A program made the position numbers and the translations under genes. A stretch of 64,000 nt of DNA, from assembly GCF_004210295.1 (NCBI RefSeq), contig NZ_SDAK01000001.1:62001-126000 (forward strand). Reading direction: 5' to 3'. The DNA comes from Lactococcus sp. S-13 (GTDB lineage Bacteria; Bacillota; Bacilli; Lactobacillales; Streptococcaceae). Of this stretch, positions 25,630 through 35,540 are shown one piece after another; position 1 is the first letter of the stretch; every line of letters begins with the position of its first letter. The notes under the pieces are model-generated. The model searched no databases, was not told the DNA's origin, and worked only from the letters and a program-made list of their open reading frames with translations.

Positions 25630-26427
25630 ATGAAAATTCCCAAAGCCAAATTTTTAGAAACTATTCTTGCCCAAAAACGCCAAGAAGTCGCGCAGATGCC
25701 GGCAGAAAAGCCCCAAAAAGTGCGCCAAACTTACAAACTTTATGATTTTTTGAAACAGCATGAAAATCAGTTGCAAATCATCGCCGAAGTCAAAAAAGCC
25801 AGTCCTAGTCTGGGTGACATCAATCTTGACGTGGACATCACGGTGCAGGCGAAAACTTACGAAAAAGCAGGCGCAGCCATGATTTCGGTGCTGACCGACC
25901 CCGTGTTTTTCAAAGGTGACATTGCCTATCTGCGTGAAATTTCCGAAAAAGTGAAAATTCCGACTTTAAACAAAGATTTTATCATTGACCAAAAGCAAAT
26001 TGATCGAGCGATTAACGCAGGAGCCACGGTGATTTTACTGATTGTTGCTTGCTTTGAAAATGATTTTGCCGGCTTGAAAAAACTGTATACTTATGCCATA
26101 CAGCAAGGATTAGAGGTACTGGTTGAAACGCACAATAAGGCAGAACTTGACCTTGCTCACGCACTTGGCGCAAAAATCATCGGTGTCAACAATCGTAACC
26201 TCAAAACCTTTGAGGTCAGTCTGCAAAATTCACTGGATTTAGTAAAAGATTTTCAAGCGGAAAATGTCTATATTTCAGAAAGTGGCATCTTTGGAACACA
26301 AGAAGCTGAGCGCGTCGCCCCATATTTCAATGCAATTTTGGTAGGGACAGCACTGATGCAAGCCAAAAACGTAGAGAAAATGCTGACGCAACTGAAAACG
26401 AAGCGTCAGTGCGAGAAAAAATGCTGA
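25630..26427 (+). CDS. trpC: Indole-3-glycerol phosphate synthase
   Basis: Ring closure giving indole-glycerol phosphate; TIM barrel of 265 residues. Catalytic motifs are present: EVKKASPSLGDI (Lys, Ser), LNKDFIID (Lys), VETHNKAELD (Glu), GVNNRNLKTFEV (Asn) and SESGIFG (Ser). The barrel ends at VGTALMQAKN; the last 18 residues, VEKMLTQLKTKRQCEKKC, are encoded by the 41-bp repeat array that has run into the gene. The ribosome site is weak (AAGAAAAGAG). Confidence 0.95.
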   Translation: MKIPKAKFLETILAQKRQEVAQMPAEKPQKVRQTYKLYDFLKQHENQLQIIAEVKKASPSLGDINLDVDITVQAKTYEKAGAAMISVLTDPVFFKGDIAYLREISEKVKIPTLNKDFIIDQKQIDRAINAGATVILLIVACFENDFAGLKKLYTYAIQQGLEVLVETHNKAELDLAHALGAKIIGVNNRNLKTFEVSLQNSLDLVKDFQAENVYISESGIFGTQEAERVAPYFNAILVGTALMQAKNVEKMLTQLKTKRQCEKKC

Positions 26428-26516
26428 CGCAACTGAAACTTAGGCGTCAGTGCCAGAAAAAATGCTGACGCAACTGAAACTTAGGCATCAGTGCCAGAGA
26501 AAATACTGACGGATTT
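26373..26516. repeat. 41-bp repeat array C (end of trpC to trpF)
   Basis: Copies of AAAATGCTGACG at 26377, 26418, 26459 and AAAATACTGACG at 26500, all 41 bases apart. The first copy and a half are translated as the TrpC tail. Confidence 0.95.
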
Positions 26517-26574
26517 GAAAATAGTCCGCTTATGATGTTCAAACTTTACTCGAAGAAAAATGGAACTCAAAAAA

Positions 26575-27162
26575 ATGAAAATTAAAATCTGTGGTCTCTC
26601 CACAAAAGCAGCCGTTGACACAGCCTGCCAAGCTGGCGCCACTCATTTAGGATTTATTTTATCAAAATCTCGACGGCAAATTTCCCCAGAAAAAATTGCA
26701 GAAATCACGTGCGACGTTCCTCAAAACATCCAAAAAGTCGGTGTCTTTGTCAACGAGCCTCTTGTCTTCGTCAAAAATGCGGTCAAACTTGGCAAACTTG
26801 ACATCGTGCAACTGCATGGCAGTGAAGACATGACCTACATTTCCGCGCTCGACCTTCCCGTGATTAAAGCAATTTCTAGCCTTCAACAAAGCAAAAAATA
26901 CGAAGGCGTAACCCTTCTGTTTGATAGCCCAAAAGGCGGAAGCGGTGAAACATTTGATTGGAAGACCGATTTATCAGCCGTCGAAACTCCCTATTTTATT
27001 GCCGGCGGTTTGACACCTGAAAATGTAGCCACTGCCCTTCACCACTACCCAAACGCCTACGGTGTCGACGTATCAAGCGGTGTGGAAACAAAAGGCGTGA
27101 AAGATTTATCAAAGATAGAAGCTTTCATAAAAAATGCAAACTTCGTCGCATCCCAAAGCTGA
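26575..27162 (+). CDS. trpF: Phosphoribosylanthranilate isomerase
   Basis: Amadori rearrangement step; about 195 residues, TIM barrel. [14 protein letters not shown] holds the catalytic Cys, FVNEPL and VQLHGSED are conserved, and [15 protein letters not shown] holds the catalytic Asp and phosphate loop; [10 protein letters not shown] and [15 protein letters not shown] close the site. ATG at 26575 gives the usual MKIKICGL start; an ATG at 26560 would add five residues. Neither has a good ribosome site. The final Ser-Gln-Ser tail precedes trpB by 64 bases. Confidence 0.93.
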   Translation: MKIKICGLSTKAAVDTACQAGATHLGFILSKSRRQISPEKIAEITCDVPQNIQKVGVFVNEPLVFVKNAVKLGKLDIVQLHGSEDMTYISALDLPVIKAISSLQQSKKYEGVTLLFDSPKGGSGETFDWKTDLSAVETPYFIAGGLTPENVATALHHYPNAYGVDVSSGVETKGVKDLSKIEAFIKNANFVASQS

Positions 27163-27226
27163 AAAAAGTGGGAGAGTCAAGGCAGCCACTCAAAGTAAGA
27201 AAATCAAAAGAATAAAAGGAGAAAAC

Positions 27227-28480
27227 ATGACCTATAACCAACCCAACGAAAAAGGATTTTACGGCAAATTTGGCGGACAATTCGTCCCAGAAACCTTGAT
27301 GACAGCTGTCAAGGAACTTGAAGTTGCCTATGAAGAAAGTAAAAACGACCCCGCTTTTCAAGCAGAGTTTGAAAATCTCCTTAAAGATTATGTAGGACGA
27401 GAAAGTCCGCTTTATTTGGCGCAACGATTGACGGACTATGCCGGCGGAGCCAAAATTTACCTTAAACGTGAAGATTTAAATCACACTGGCGCCCACAAAA
27501 TTAACAATGCTTTGGGACAAGTTCTCCTTGCTAAAAAAATGGGTAAAAACAAAGTCATTGCCGAAACAGGTGCGGGACAACACGGTGTTGCCACAGCCAC
27601 AGCAGCCGCTCTTTTTGGCATGGAATGTACGATTTATATGGGAGAAGAAGACGTAAAACGTCAAGCACTGAATGTTTTTCGGATGGAATTATTGGGTGCC
27701 AAAGTCCACAGTGTTGTAGACGGTTCGCGCGTGCTCAAAGATGCCGTTAATGCCGCTTTGCGCGCTTGGGTGGCCAATGTTGAAGACACTCATTATGTGA
27801 TGGGTTCCGTTCTTGGCCCACATCCCTATCCCCAAATTGTCCGAGATTATCAAGCCGTTATTGGGCGGGAGGCGCGCGCGCAATTTTTGGACAAAGAAGG
27901 AAAACTCCCCGATGCACTTGTCGCTTGTGTGGGCGGAGGCTCAAATTCTATGGGGCTTTTCTATCCCTTTGTTAATGATGAAAAAGTAGAAATGTACGGT
28001 GTAGAAGCTGCAGGCTTAGGCGTTGACACTCCATATAACGCAGCAACAATTACTAGTGGACGCCCCGGAATTTTGCATGGTCAACTTATGGATGTTTTAC
28101 AAGATGAAAATGGTCAAATCCTAGAAGCTTTCAGTATCTCGGCAGGTCTTGATTATCCGGGAATTGGCCCAGAACACAGTTATTTCAATGCCATTGGACG
28201 AGCAAAATACGTTGATATCACCGATGATGAAGCCGTTGAAGCCTTTCAACTCCTTTGTAAACTTGAAGGCATTATTCCAGCACTAGAAAGTTCACACGCG
28301 ATTGCCTATGCTATCAAATTAGCCAAAGAACTTGGCAAAGACAAAACAATGATTGTCTGCTTATCAGGGCGTGGCGATAAAGATGTAAACCAAATCAAAG
28401 AACGACTAGAATCAGGAGAAACGAGCTTAGAACATTACATTAAAAACCAACAACGCCTCGATGCCTTGGAACAAGACTGA
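27227..28480 (+). CDS. trpB: Tryptophan synthase beta chain
   Basis: PLP enzyme joining indole and serine; 417 residues. [13 protein letters not shown] at the start, PLP lysine in [37 protein letters not shown], the phosphate cup [10 protein letters not shown] and [15 protein letters not shown] are all present. ATG at 27227 follows AAAAGGAG; upstream in-frame starts would add a 31-residue basic extension and are unlikely. Confidence 0.97.
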   Translation: MTYNQPNEKGFYGKFGGQFVPETLMTAVKELEVAYEESKNDPAFQAEFENLLKDYVGRESPLYLAQRLTDYAGGAKIYLKREDLNHTGAHKINNALGQVLLAKKMGKNKVIAETGAGQHGVATATAAALFGMECTIYMGEEDVKRQALNVFRMELLGAKVHSVVDGSRVLKDAVNAALRAWVANVEDTHYVMGSVLGPHPYPQIVRDYQAVIGREARAQFLDKEGKLPDALVACVGGGSNSMGLFYPFVNDEKVEMYGVEAAGLGVDTPYNAATITSGRPGILHGQLMDVLQDENGQILEAFSISAGLDYPGIGPEHSYFNAIGRAKYVDITDDEAVEAFQLLCKLEGIIPALESSHAIAYAIKLAKELGKDKTMIVCLSGRGDKDVNQIKERLESGETSLEHYIKNQQRLDALEQD

Positions 28481-28513
28481 GCTTGCTCTTTTCTATTTAA
28501 AAAAGGAAAAAAT

Positions 28514-29275
28514 ATGAAAACATTAGAAAAACATTTGAAAAAATTGGATAAAATCTTCATTCCTTACATTATGGCTGGAGATCATGAACGAGGACTTGAG
28601 GGTTTGCAAGAAACTGTTGATTTGTTAGCAAATGCAGGCGCTTCAGCTATTGAAATCGGCGTTCCCTTTTCTGACCCTGTCGCTGATGGCCCAGTCATCG
28701 AACAAGCAGGATTACGTGCTTTGGCAAATCAAGTCAGCTTGACAGGAATTGTTAAAAGCTTGCAAACATTGAAAGCGACCGTGCCGCTGATTATCATGAC
28801 CTATATGAATCCTGTTTATCAATATGGGACAGAAAAATTCTTAGCCGATTTGGCAGACACCGCAGTTAAAGGGTTGATTGTACCCGATTTGCCAATGGAA
28901 GCCCAAAACTTCATCACCGATTATTTGGCAGAAAAAGATTTGGCTTTGATTCAATTGGTTAGTTTGACCACAGGTTTAGAACGACAAAAAGCGTTGATTA
29001 AGAATGCCGAAGGTTTTGTTTATGCGGTGGCAGTCAATGGCGTGACCGGTAAGGAGAATGCTTATTCAGATACACTTGATGAACATTTGAAAGTTCTGTC
29101 AGGACTGAGCACAGTCCCTGTATGTGTTGGTTTTGGGGTGTCTAATTTGGCGGATGTTGAGCGTTTCAATAAAGTTTCTTCGGGTGTTATCGTTGGCTCT
29201 AAGATTGTTCGTGATTTGCATGAGGGTAAAAAAGCAGAGGTTATCTCCTTTATCAAAGCCGCTTCACAAAAATAA
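28514..29275 (+). CDS. trpA: Tryptophan synthase alpha chain
   Basis: Releases indole from indole-glycerol phosphate; 253 residues. Catalytic Glu in [20 protein letters not shown] and catalytic Asp in [11 protein letters not shown], with [10 protein letters not shown] and VCVGFGVSN as phosphate-site loops. ATG after AAAAGGA. Last gene of the trp operon; no hairpin terminator is seen before the bglR promoter 20 bases downstream, so read-through into the bgl leader is possible. Confidence 0.96.
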   Translation: MKTLEKHLKKLDKIFIPYIMAGDHERGLEGLQETVDLLANAGASAIEIGVPFSDPVADGPVIEQAGLRALANQVSLTGIVKSLQTLKATVPLIIMTYMNPVYQYGTEKFLADLADTAVKGLIVPDLPMEAQNFITDYLAEKDLALIQLVSLTTGLERQKALIKNAEGFVYAVAVNGVTGKENAYSDTLDEHLKVLSGLSTVPVCVGFGVSNLADVERFNKVSSGVIVGSKIVRDLHEGKKAEVISFIKAASQK

Positions 29276-29295
29276 AAAAAAGAAAGAAAAAAGAC

Positions 29296-29324
29296 TTGAC
29301 AGCGTTTTCCATAAATGCTATAAT
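29296..29324 (+). promoter_or_regulatory. Promoter of bglR with possible cre site
   Basis: TTGACA (29296), 17 bases, TGCTATAAT (TATAAT at 29319). TGACAGCGTTTTCC over the -35 matches the catabolite-responsive element consensus with about two mismatches. Confidence 0.8.
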
Positions 29325-29353
29325 CAAATTAAATAAAACGGTTACACAAATAC

Positions 29354-29382
29354 GGATGGTGATTATTAAGTTAAGCTAGACC
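29354..29382 (+). promoter_or_regulatory. Ribonucleic antiterminator (RAT) before bglR
   Basis: A 29-base element starting GGATGGTGAT and ending GCTAGACC matches the BglG/LicT-type RAT layout. Its last bases are the first bases of the terminator stem, so BglR binding excludes termination. Confidence 0.8.
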
Positions 29383-29431
29383 TTATCGTGCCCTATATAC
29401 GTCTGTATAGGGAGATAAGGTCTATTTTTTT
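29377..29431 (+). terminator. Leader terminator controlled by BglR
   Basis: Perfect 11-bp stem TAGACCTTATC/GATAAGGTCTA with an inner CCCTATA/TATAGGG stem, followed by seven T. Confidence 0.93.
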
Positions 29432-29450
29432 GGAAAAAATGGAGTAAAGC

Positions 29451-30296
29451 GTGAAGATCAAAAAAGTTCTGAACAACAACGTCGTCATTGCAAAAAATAA
29501 TAATGAGGAAGAAACCATTCTAATGGGTTTGGGCTTGGGTTTTGGGAAAAGAGCTGGCGAGTGTGTCGAAGACAAAAAGATTGAAAAAATCTTTGCCTTG
29601 AAAGTTACCTCTGCTCAGCAAAATTTTTCAGAGCTACTCTCGGAGATTCCAGGAAGTATTATTGAGCTTTCAATGGTGACGCTGGCTGAAGCGAAAACGA
29701 CATTCAATAAGGAAATATCCGATACAATCCTCGTGGCTTTTGCCGATCACTTGGACGCTGCGATTAAGCGGGCAGAAAAAAAGATTGCGGTTAAAAATTT
29801 CTTGCTTTGGGATATCAAGCGCTTCTTCCCTGAAGAATTTAAGATCTGTCTGACAACTTTAGAGAAAGTTAATCAACAATTTTCTATCTCATTACCAGAA
29901 GATGAGGCGGGATTTTTGGCGATGCACATCGTCAATGGAACCTTGGGAAGCGGACATGAATATGCCACAGAGTTGACCAAACTGATGGAAGAAATTTTGA
30001 CCACTTTAAAGTACACCTTGCAGGTCAATTTTAATGAGCAGGATGCTTATTTCCAGCGCTTCATCACTCATTTGAAATTTTTTACAGAACGAGTGTTTTC
30101 GCAGACTGTGACAGATGAGGTGGCTGATGAAGATTTATTTACCTTGATTATTCGTAAATATCCTAGGGCTTATCTTGGAACGTCGAAAGTGAGCGACTTT
30201 TTGAAACAAACGAAAAATTATCAAGTTTCACAAAGTGAGCAGATTTATATGACGGTGCATTTAGCACGAATTTTGGAGAAAATCCAAAAAACTTAA
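29451..30296 (+). CDS. bglR: Transcriptional antiterminator, BglG/LicT family
   Basis: RNA-binding antiterminator for beta-glucoside genes; 281 residues. The N-terminal co-antiterminator domain (residues 1-57, KIKKVLNNNVVIAKNNNEEETILMG) is followed by two PTS regulation domains, PRD1 around 70-170 (FADHLDAAIKRA, AGFLAMHIVNG) and PRD2 around 175-281 (TLIIRKYPRAY, IYMTVHLARIL). GTG start set by GGAG at six bases. Controls its own leader and probably the RAT before the EII gene; expected to be inhibited by EII phosphorylation when sugar is absent. Confidence 0.92.
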   Translation: MKIKKVLNNNVVIAKNNNEEETILMGLGLGFGKRAGECVEDKKIEKIFALKVTSAQQNFSELLSEIPGSIIELSMVTLAEAKTTFNKEISDTILVAFADHLDAAIKRAEKKIAVKNFLLWDIKRFFPEEFKICLTTLEKVNQQFSISLPEDEAGFLAMHIVNGTLGSGHEYATELTKLMEEILTTLKYTLQVNFNEQDAYFQRFITHLKFFTERVFSQTVTDEVADEDLFTLIIRKYPRAYLGTSKVSDFLKQTKNYQVSQSEQIYMTVHLARILEKIQKT

Positions 30297-30358
30297 CTTA
30301 AAATCTAAGTTGGATTTTAAAAACAGACGCTCAGCGTCAATTAACTTTGGTAACAATT

Positions 30359-30412
30359 GGATCGTGACATTAGGTTGGCGAGACCTCTAAAAAATATTAT
30401 ATTTTGGAGGTT
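30359..30412 (+). promoter_or_regulatory. Second RAT overlapping a hairpin that hides the EII ribosome site
   Basis: GGATCGTGAC...GGCGAGACC (30359-30385) resembles a RAT. Its 3' end is the start of a second stem: ACCTCTAAAA (30383-30392) pairs with TTTTGGAGGT (30402-30411), which contains the EII ribosome site GGAGG. No U tract follows, so the switch would act on translation rather than termination. Confidence 0.6.
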
Positions 30413-30416
30413 TGTA

Positions 30417-32339
30417 ATGGGCAAATATGAAGCTCTTGCAAAAGACATTGTAGCAAACGTGGGTGGCAAAGAAAATGTCATTTCCGTTATTAACTGTATC
30501 ACGCGCTTGCGTTTTAAACTCAGAGATGAGAAGAAGGCAAATACGGAAGCGTTGAAAAAGATGGATGGCGTAGTAACGGTCATGAAATCTGGCGGACAGT
30601 ATCAAGTCGTGATTGGAAATCATGTTCCTGACGTGCGTGCAGACGTGGATGCCGTTTTGGGCGTCCTTGAGACTTCAGAGGAAGATGCGGGGAAAAAAGG
30701 AAATCTCTTTGACCAGTTTGTAGATATGATTTCTGGAATCTTCCAACCGATTCTTGCACCGCTTTCTGCAGCAGGTATGCTCAAAGGGGTGAATGCCATC
30801 CTTTCGTTCTCACTAGGGCAAGGTTATCAGGCGTCATCAACTTATGCCGTCCTTAATGCAATGGGCGATGGTTTATTCCTCTTTTTACCAATTTTCATAG
30901 GCTTTGCGGCGATGAAAAAATTTAGAGGGTCACCTTTTGTAGGGATGATGATTGCGACTGCTTTGGTTTATCCTGGTTTCCTAGATGGTTCAATCACTGC
31001 GACATTTGCTAAAAGTGGTGGATTGGATTTGTTTGGCATTCCGTTTTCGGTGCCTGCGGCAGGTTACGGCTCAACTGTGATGCCAATTATTGCGATTACA
31101 GCTTTTGCAGCATTTCTAGAGCGACAATTGAAAAAGATTATTCCTGACGTGGTGAAACTTTTCTTGGTGCCATTCTTTACAGCAATCATCTCTGTTCCTC
31201 TTGGATTTTTGGTGATTGGGCCAGTGATGAACGTGGCTTCGGATGCGTTGGGTAAAGGATTGATGGCTTTACAAGGCTTTAATCCGATTATCTTTGGACT
31301 GGTGCTTGGTTTTGCTTGGCAAGTCTTGGTAATGTTTGGACTGCACTGGGCAATTGTTCCTTTTGCGATTATTTCTTTGGCCAAAGGAGAGCCTACGGCA
31401 CTCTTAACAGCAGCTGGGGTAGCTTCTTTTGCTCAAACGGGTGCTGTTGGTGCGGTGATGTTGAAAACGAAGGATAAAAAACTTCGCGAAATGGCCATTC
31501 CAGCCTTTATCTCTGGTTGGTTTGGGGTAACGGAGCCTGCGATTTACGGGATTACCCTTCCTAAGAAACGTCCATTCTGGATTTCTTGTGCGGTCAGTGG
31601 TGTTCTTGCTGCGGTAGCAATGGGAATGGGAATTAAAGCTTACACAATGGGAGCACTTGGTATTTTCAGCTTCACTTCAAATATCTCATTGGATGGTGAT
31701 GTCTCTGGTGCTGTGAAGATGATGATTTTGGCAGGGATTGCGGTTATTGCAGGATTTATCGTAACCTACATCGTAGGTTTTGAAGATGAAATCGTGGAAG
31801 TGAGCGAAGATGTAGTGGCAACACCTGTTAATTTTGCTAAACAAAAGACTAATAAAGAAGTGATTTTCACTCCAATTGAAGGTCATGTGATTCCTTTGTC
31901 AGAAGTGAAAGATGCTGCCTTTTCAGCGGAAATCATGGGTAAAGGAGTAGCAATTGAGCCTACTATCGGTGAAGTACGCGCCCCTTTTGATGGGATGGTC
32001 ATGATTTTATTCCCAACGAAGCACGCGATTGGTCTGGTTTCAGATCAGGGTTCTGAGGTATTGGTGCATATCGGTATTGATACGGTGCAACTTGAGGGAC
32101 AATACTTTGAGACTTTTGTCAAACAAGGGCAAATGGTCAAAAAAGGTGATTTGTTGATTAAATTTGATATTGAAAGCATCCAAAATGCAGGTTATAGTAC
32201 ACAGGTGCCGATTATCGTGACTAATTCACAAGATTATATGGATGTGCTTGCGACGGATAAAGCTTATGTGAAAAAAGATGAAATGCTTTTGACAGCTATT
32301 GGAGCTCAGACGACGGAACTTGTGGCAAATCCAGTATAA
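30417..32339 (+). CDS. Beta-glucoside PTS enzyme IIBCA
   Basis: Imports and phosphorylates beta-glucosides; 640 residues in B-C-A order. EIIB residues 1-90 with the phospho-Cys in VINCITRLRF; EIIC about 105-470 with about ten helices and the GxTEP-type motif FGVTEPAIYGITLPKK; EIIA about 490-640 with the phospho-His in LVHIGIDTVQLEG. ATG at 30417 chosen for TTGGAGG at five bases. Lies between bglR and the phospho-beta-glucosidase, as in known lactic bgl operons. Confidence 0.94.
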   Translation: MGKYEALAKDIVANVGGKENVISVINCITRLRFKLRDEKKANTEALKKMDGVVTVMKSGGQYQVVIGNHVPDVRADVDAVLGVLETSEEDAGKKGNLFDQFVDMISGIFQPILAPLSAAGMLKGVNAILSFSLGQGYQASSTYAVLNAMGDGLFLFLPIFIGFAAMKKFRGSPFVGMMIATALVYPGFLDGSITATFAKSGGLDLFGIPFSVPAAGYGSTVMPIIAITAFAAFLERQLKKIIPDVVKLFLVPFFTAIISVPLGFLVIGPVMNVASDALGKGLMALQGFNPIIFGLVLGFAWQVLVMFGLHWAIVPFAIISLAKGEPTALLTAAGVASFAQTGAVGAVMLKTKDKKLREMAIPAFISGWFGVTEPAIYGITLPKKRPFWISCAVSGVLAAVAMGMGIKAYTMGALGIFSFTSNISLDGDVSGAVKMMILAGIAVIAGFIVTYIVGFEDEIVEVSEDVVATPVNFAKQKTNKEVIFTPIEGHVIPLSEVKDAAFSAEIMGKGVAIEPTIGEVRAPFDGMVMILFPTKHAIGLVSDQGSEVLVHIGIDTVQLEGQYFETFVKQGQMVKKGDLLIKFDIESIQNAGYSTQVPIIVTNSQDYMDVLATDKAYVKKDEMLLTAIGAQTTELVANPV

Positions 32340-32356
32340 AAAGAAATGATGATTAA

Positions 32357-33820
<1,464 letters not shown>

Positions 33821-33842
33821 AAGAAGTGAGAGAATTTATTTT

Positions 33843-33930
33843 CGTCAGCAAATTCTCTGACGTTTACGGTAAAAAATAAATTCCGTCAGTAAATTCTCTG
33901 GCTTTTAGTGAAATAAAAAGATTCCGTCAG
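33843..33930. repeat. Dispersed repeat, locus with three copies at 41-bp spacing
   Basis: CGTCAGCAAATTCTCT at 33843, CGTCAGTAAATTCTCT at 33884 and CGTCAG at 33925: exactly 41 bases apart, with unrelated 25-base sequences between them. Confidence 0.9.
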
Positions 33931-33945
33931 CGTGGCGGAATTTTT
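33921..33945 (+). terminator. Terminator of the bgl operon
   Basis: ATTCCGT with GCGGAAT, then TTTT. The last repeat copy forms its 5' arm and loop. Confidence 0.75.
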
Positions 33946-33990
33946 GCTTGAAAAAATGGATAGTGGTAAGGCTTAAAGTGCGGAGAATTT

Positions 33991-33999
33991 TGCTATAAT
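33991..33999 (+). promoter_or_regulatory. Extended -10 promoter for cation efflux gene
   Basis: TGCTATAAT, 32 bases upstream of the start codon; no clear -35. Confidence 0.6.
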
Positions 34000-34031
34000 A
34001 GGGATAAATCTTAATGGAAATGAGTTAATTT

Positions 34032-34967
34032 ATGGCAGAAGAAAAGAAAAGCTCGGGAATGTTTGCGGTTCTTGCGGCTTTGGGTGCGAATGTTTTGGTG
34101 GCAATCAGTAAATTTATTGGTTTTGGTTTGTCAGGCTCAGCTGCGATGCTTAATGAGAGTATTCACTCGGTGGTCGATTGTGGGAACCAGATTTTGCTAT
34201 TGTTTGGTGATCGGCGCTCGCGTCAAGCAAGTTCCAATTTACACCAATTTGGCGAGGCACGAGCGAAATACTTTTTTAGTATGATTGTGGCGACTTTTCT
34301 CTTTTTTGGGGGTGGTGTGATCGGGGTCATGGAGGCCTACGACAAGTTGGTGCATCCTGCGCACTCGGTGGAAAATCCGTGGATTGTGATTGGAATTTTG
34401 CTGATTGGGATGCTGATTGAAGGGTCATCTTTACGGGTTGCGTTCAAGGAAATTGCTGAGTTGAACACAGAGAAATTGCCGATTTTTAAATTTTTGCATG
34501 AGAGTCGACATAGCGAAATTCTAGTGATTTTCGCTGAGGATTTATGTGCAATCATTGGTTTAATTTTGGCACTTTTGGGCACGGCTCTGACGATGATTAC
34601 TGGAAATCCAATGTTTGACGCCATCAGTGGACTTATGATTGGTCTTTTGTTGATGGCGGCTGCGATTTTCTTAACACGTGAATTTTACAGTTTGATTGTT
34701 GGTGAGCGCGTGACAGATAGTGATTTGGTGAAGATTCTGCGGCCTTTTGAGCGTTCAGAAATTGAGCGGGTCATCAATGTGAGAACCGTTCATCTGGGGC
34801 CTACGGAGATTTTGATTGCTGCTAAAATTGATTTGGTGAATGAACTTGTCTTAGAAGATTATGAGATTGTCAACCAGATTGAAGCAGAAATCCGGCGGAG
34901 TTTACCAGATAAAAAATGTTACATTTATATCGAAATTGATGAATTTGACGAGCACTATCAAAGATAA
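34032..34967 (+). CDS. Cation diffusion facilitator family transporter
   Basis: Membrane exporter of divalent metal (zinc, manganese or iron class), 311 residues. About five to six helices; ALGANVLVAISKFIGFGLSGSAAMLNESIHSVVDCGNQILLL carries the family signature with the metal-site residues in helices 2 and 5 (EDLCAIIGLILALLG), and a cytoplasmic C-terminal domain starts near residue 230. Start ATG has only a weak ribosome site. Metal specificity cannot be read with confidence. Confidence 0.88.
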   Translation: MAEEKKSSGMFAVLAALGANVLVAISKFIGFGLSGSAAMLNESIHSVVDCGNQILLLFGDRRSRQASSNLHQFGEARAKYFFSMIVATFLFFGGGVIGVMEAYDKLVHPAHSVENPWIVIGILLIGMLIEGSSLRVAFKEIAELNTEKLPIFKFLHESRHSEILVIFAEDLCAIIGLILALLGTALTMITGNPMFDAISGLMIGLLLMAAAIFLTREFYSLIVGERVTDSDLVKILRPFERSEIERVINVRTVHLGPTEILIAAKIDLVNELVLEDYEIVNQIEAEIRRSLPDKKCYIYIEIDEFDEHYQR

Positions 34968-35013
34968 TTTACTGACGGAATCGGATTAAAAGTTTCATCA
35001 GTAAAAATGAGAA
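34968..35013. repeat. Degenerate copy pair of the dispersed repeat
   Basis: TTTACTGACGG right after the stop codon and CATCAGTAAAAATGAGAAA some 24 bases later, in inverted orientation. Confidence 0.55.
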
Positions 35014-35035
35014 AAAAATAAAAGGAGGACTATTT

Positions 35036-35467
35036 TTGAAAGATTACTTTAATTGTATTGAAGAAAAAATGATAAAATTCTTAACCAAAATCAGCTTTTT
35101 ATCCTTGATTATTGTCGGTTTAGTCATCGTCTATCTTCTATTTCGCGAAATTTATTCGTTGATTATTTTAGCGATGCAGCCTGAAACGGGTGGGAATTAC
35201 TATGATAGTTTGAAAGGAATTTTATCCTTCTTTATCTTCTTTGAATTTTTAACATTAATCATCACCTCCTTACGAAATCGTGGACACGTTTCTCTCATCT
35301 TTTTATTATCTTTGGGGATTACATCACTGATTCGACTTTTACTCACTTATCACGAGCATCTGATGGGCGTCATGTTGATTTCCAGCGCCATCCTGCTGCT
35401 GATTATAAGTGTGGTGATTTTGAAAAAATTTATTTTTCCAAATGATGACACTGATGAGCATCTCTAA
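35036..35467 (+). CDS. PsiE-like membrane protein
   Basis: 143 residues, four predicted helices (about 18-40, 58-80, 88-105, 112-133) in the arrangement of the phosphate-starvation-inducible PsiE family; LKGILSFFIFFEFLTLIITSL and GITSLIRLLLTYHEH fit that family. TTG start chosen because AAAGGAGGA lies six bases before it; an ATG eleven codons later lacks a site. Function of PsiE proteins is not established. Confidence 0.7.
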   Translation: MKDYFNCIEEKMIKFLTKISFLSLIIVGLVIVYLLFREIYSLIILAMQPETGGNYYDSLKGILSFFIFFEFLTLIITSLRNRGHVSLIFLLSLGITSLIRLLLTYHEHLMGVMLISSAILLLIISVVILKKFIFPNDDTDEHL

Positions 35468-35474
35468 CCGTTTG

Positions 35475-35540
35475 CGTCAGTAAAAATTCTACTGACGAAA
35501 CAAGAAAAAATGCTGACGGAATTTTCGTCAGCATTTTTTC
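35475..35540. repeat. Dispersed repeat cluster between convergent genes
   Basis: CGTCAGTAAAAATTCT (35475), CTGACG (35492) and the inverted pair 35504-35518 / 35526-35540. Confidence 0.85.
35504..35540. terminator. Bidirectional repeat-built terminator
   Basis: Perfect 15-bp stem GAAAAAATGCTGACG / CGTCAGCATTTTTTC with a seven-base loop. It lies between the PsiE-like gene and coaA, with T runs at the 3' end on both strands. Confidence 0.9.

Noticed and set aside
24903-26516. CRISPR-like look of regularly spaced repeats
   Set aside because: In the trp arrays the spacers are nearly identical, the period (41 bp) is short for CRISPR, copies occur in both orientations at many loci, and no cas genes are present.
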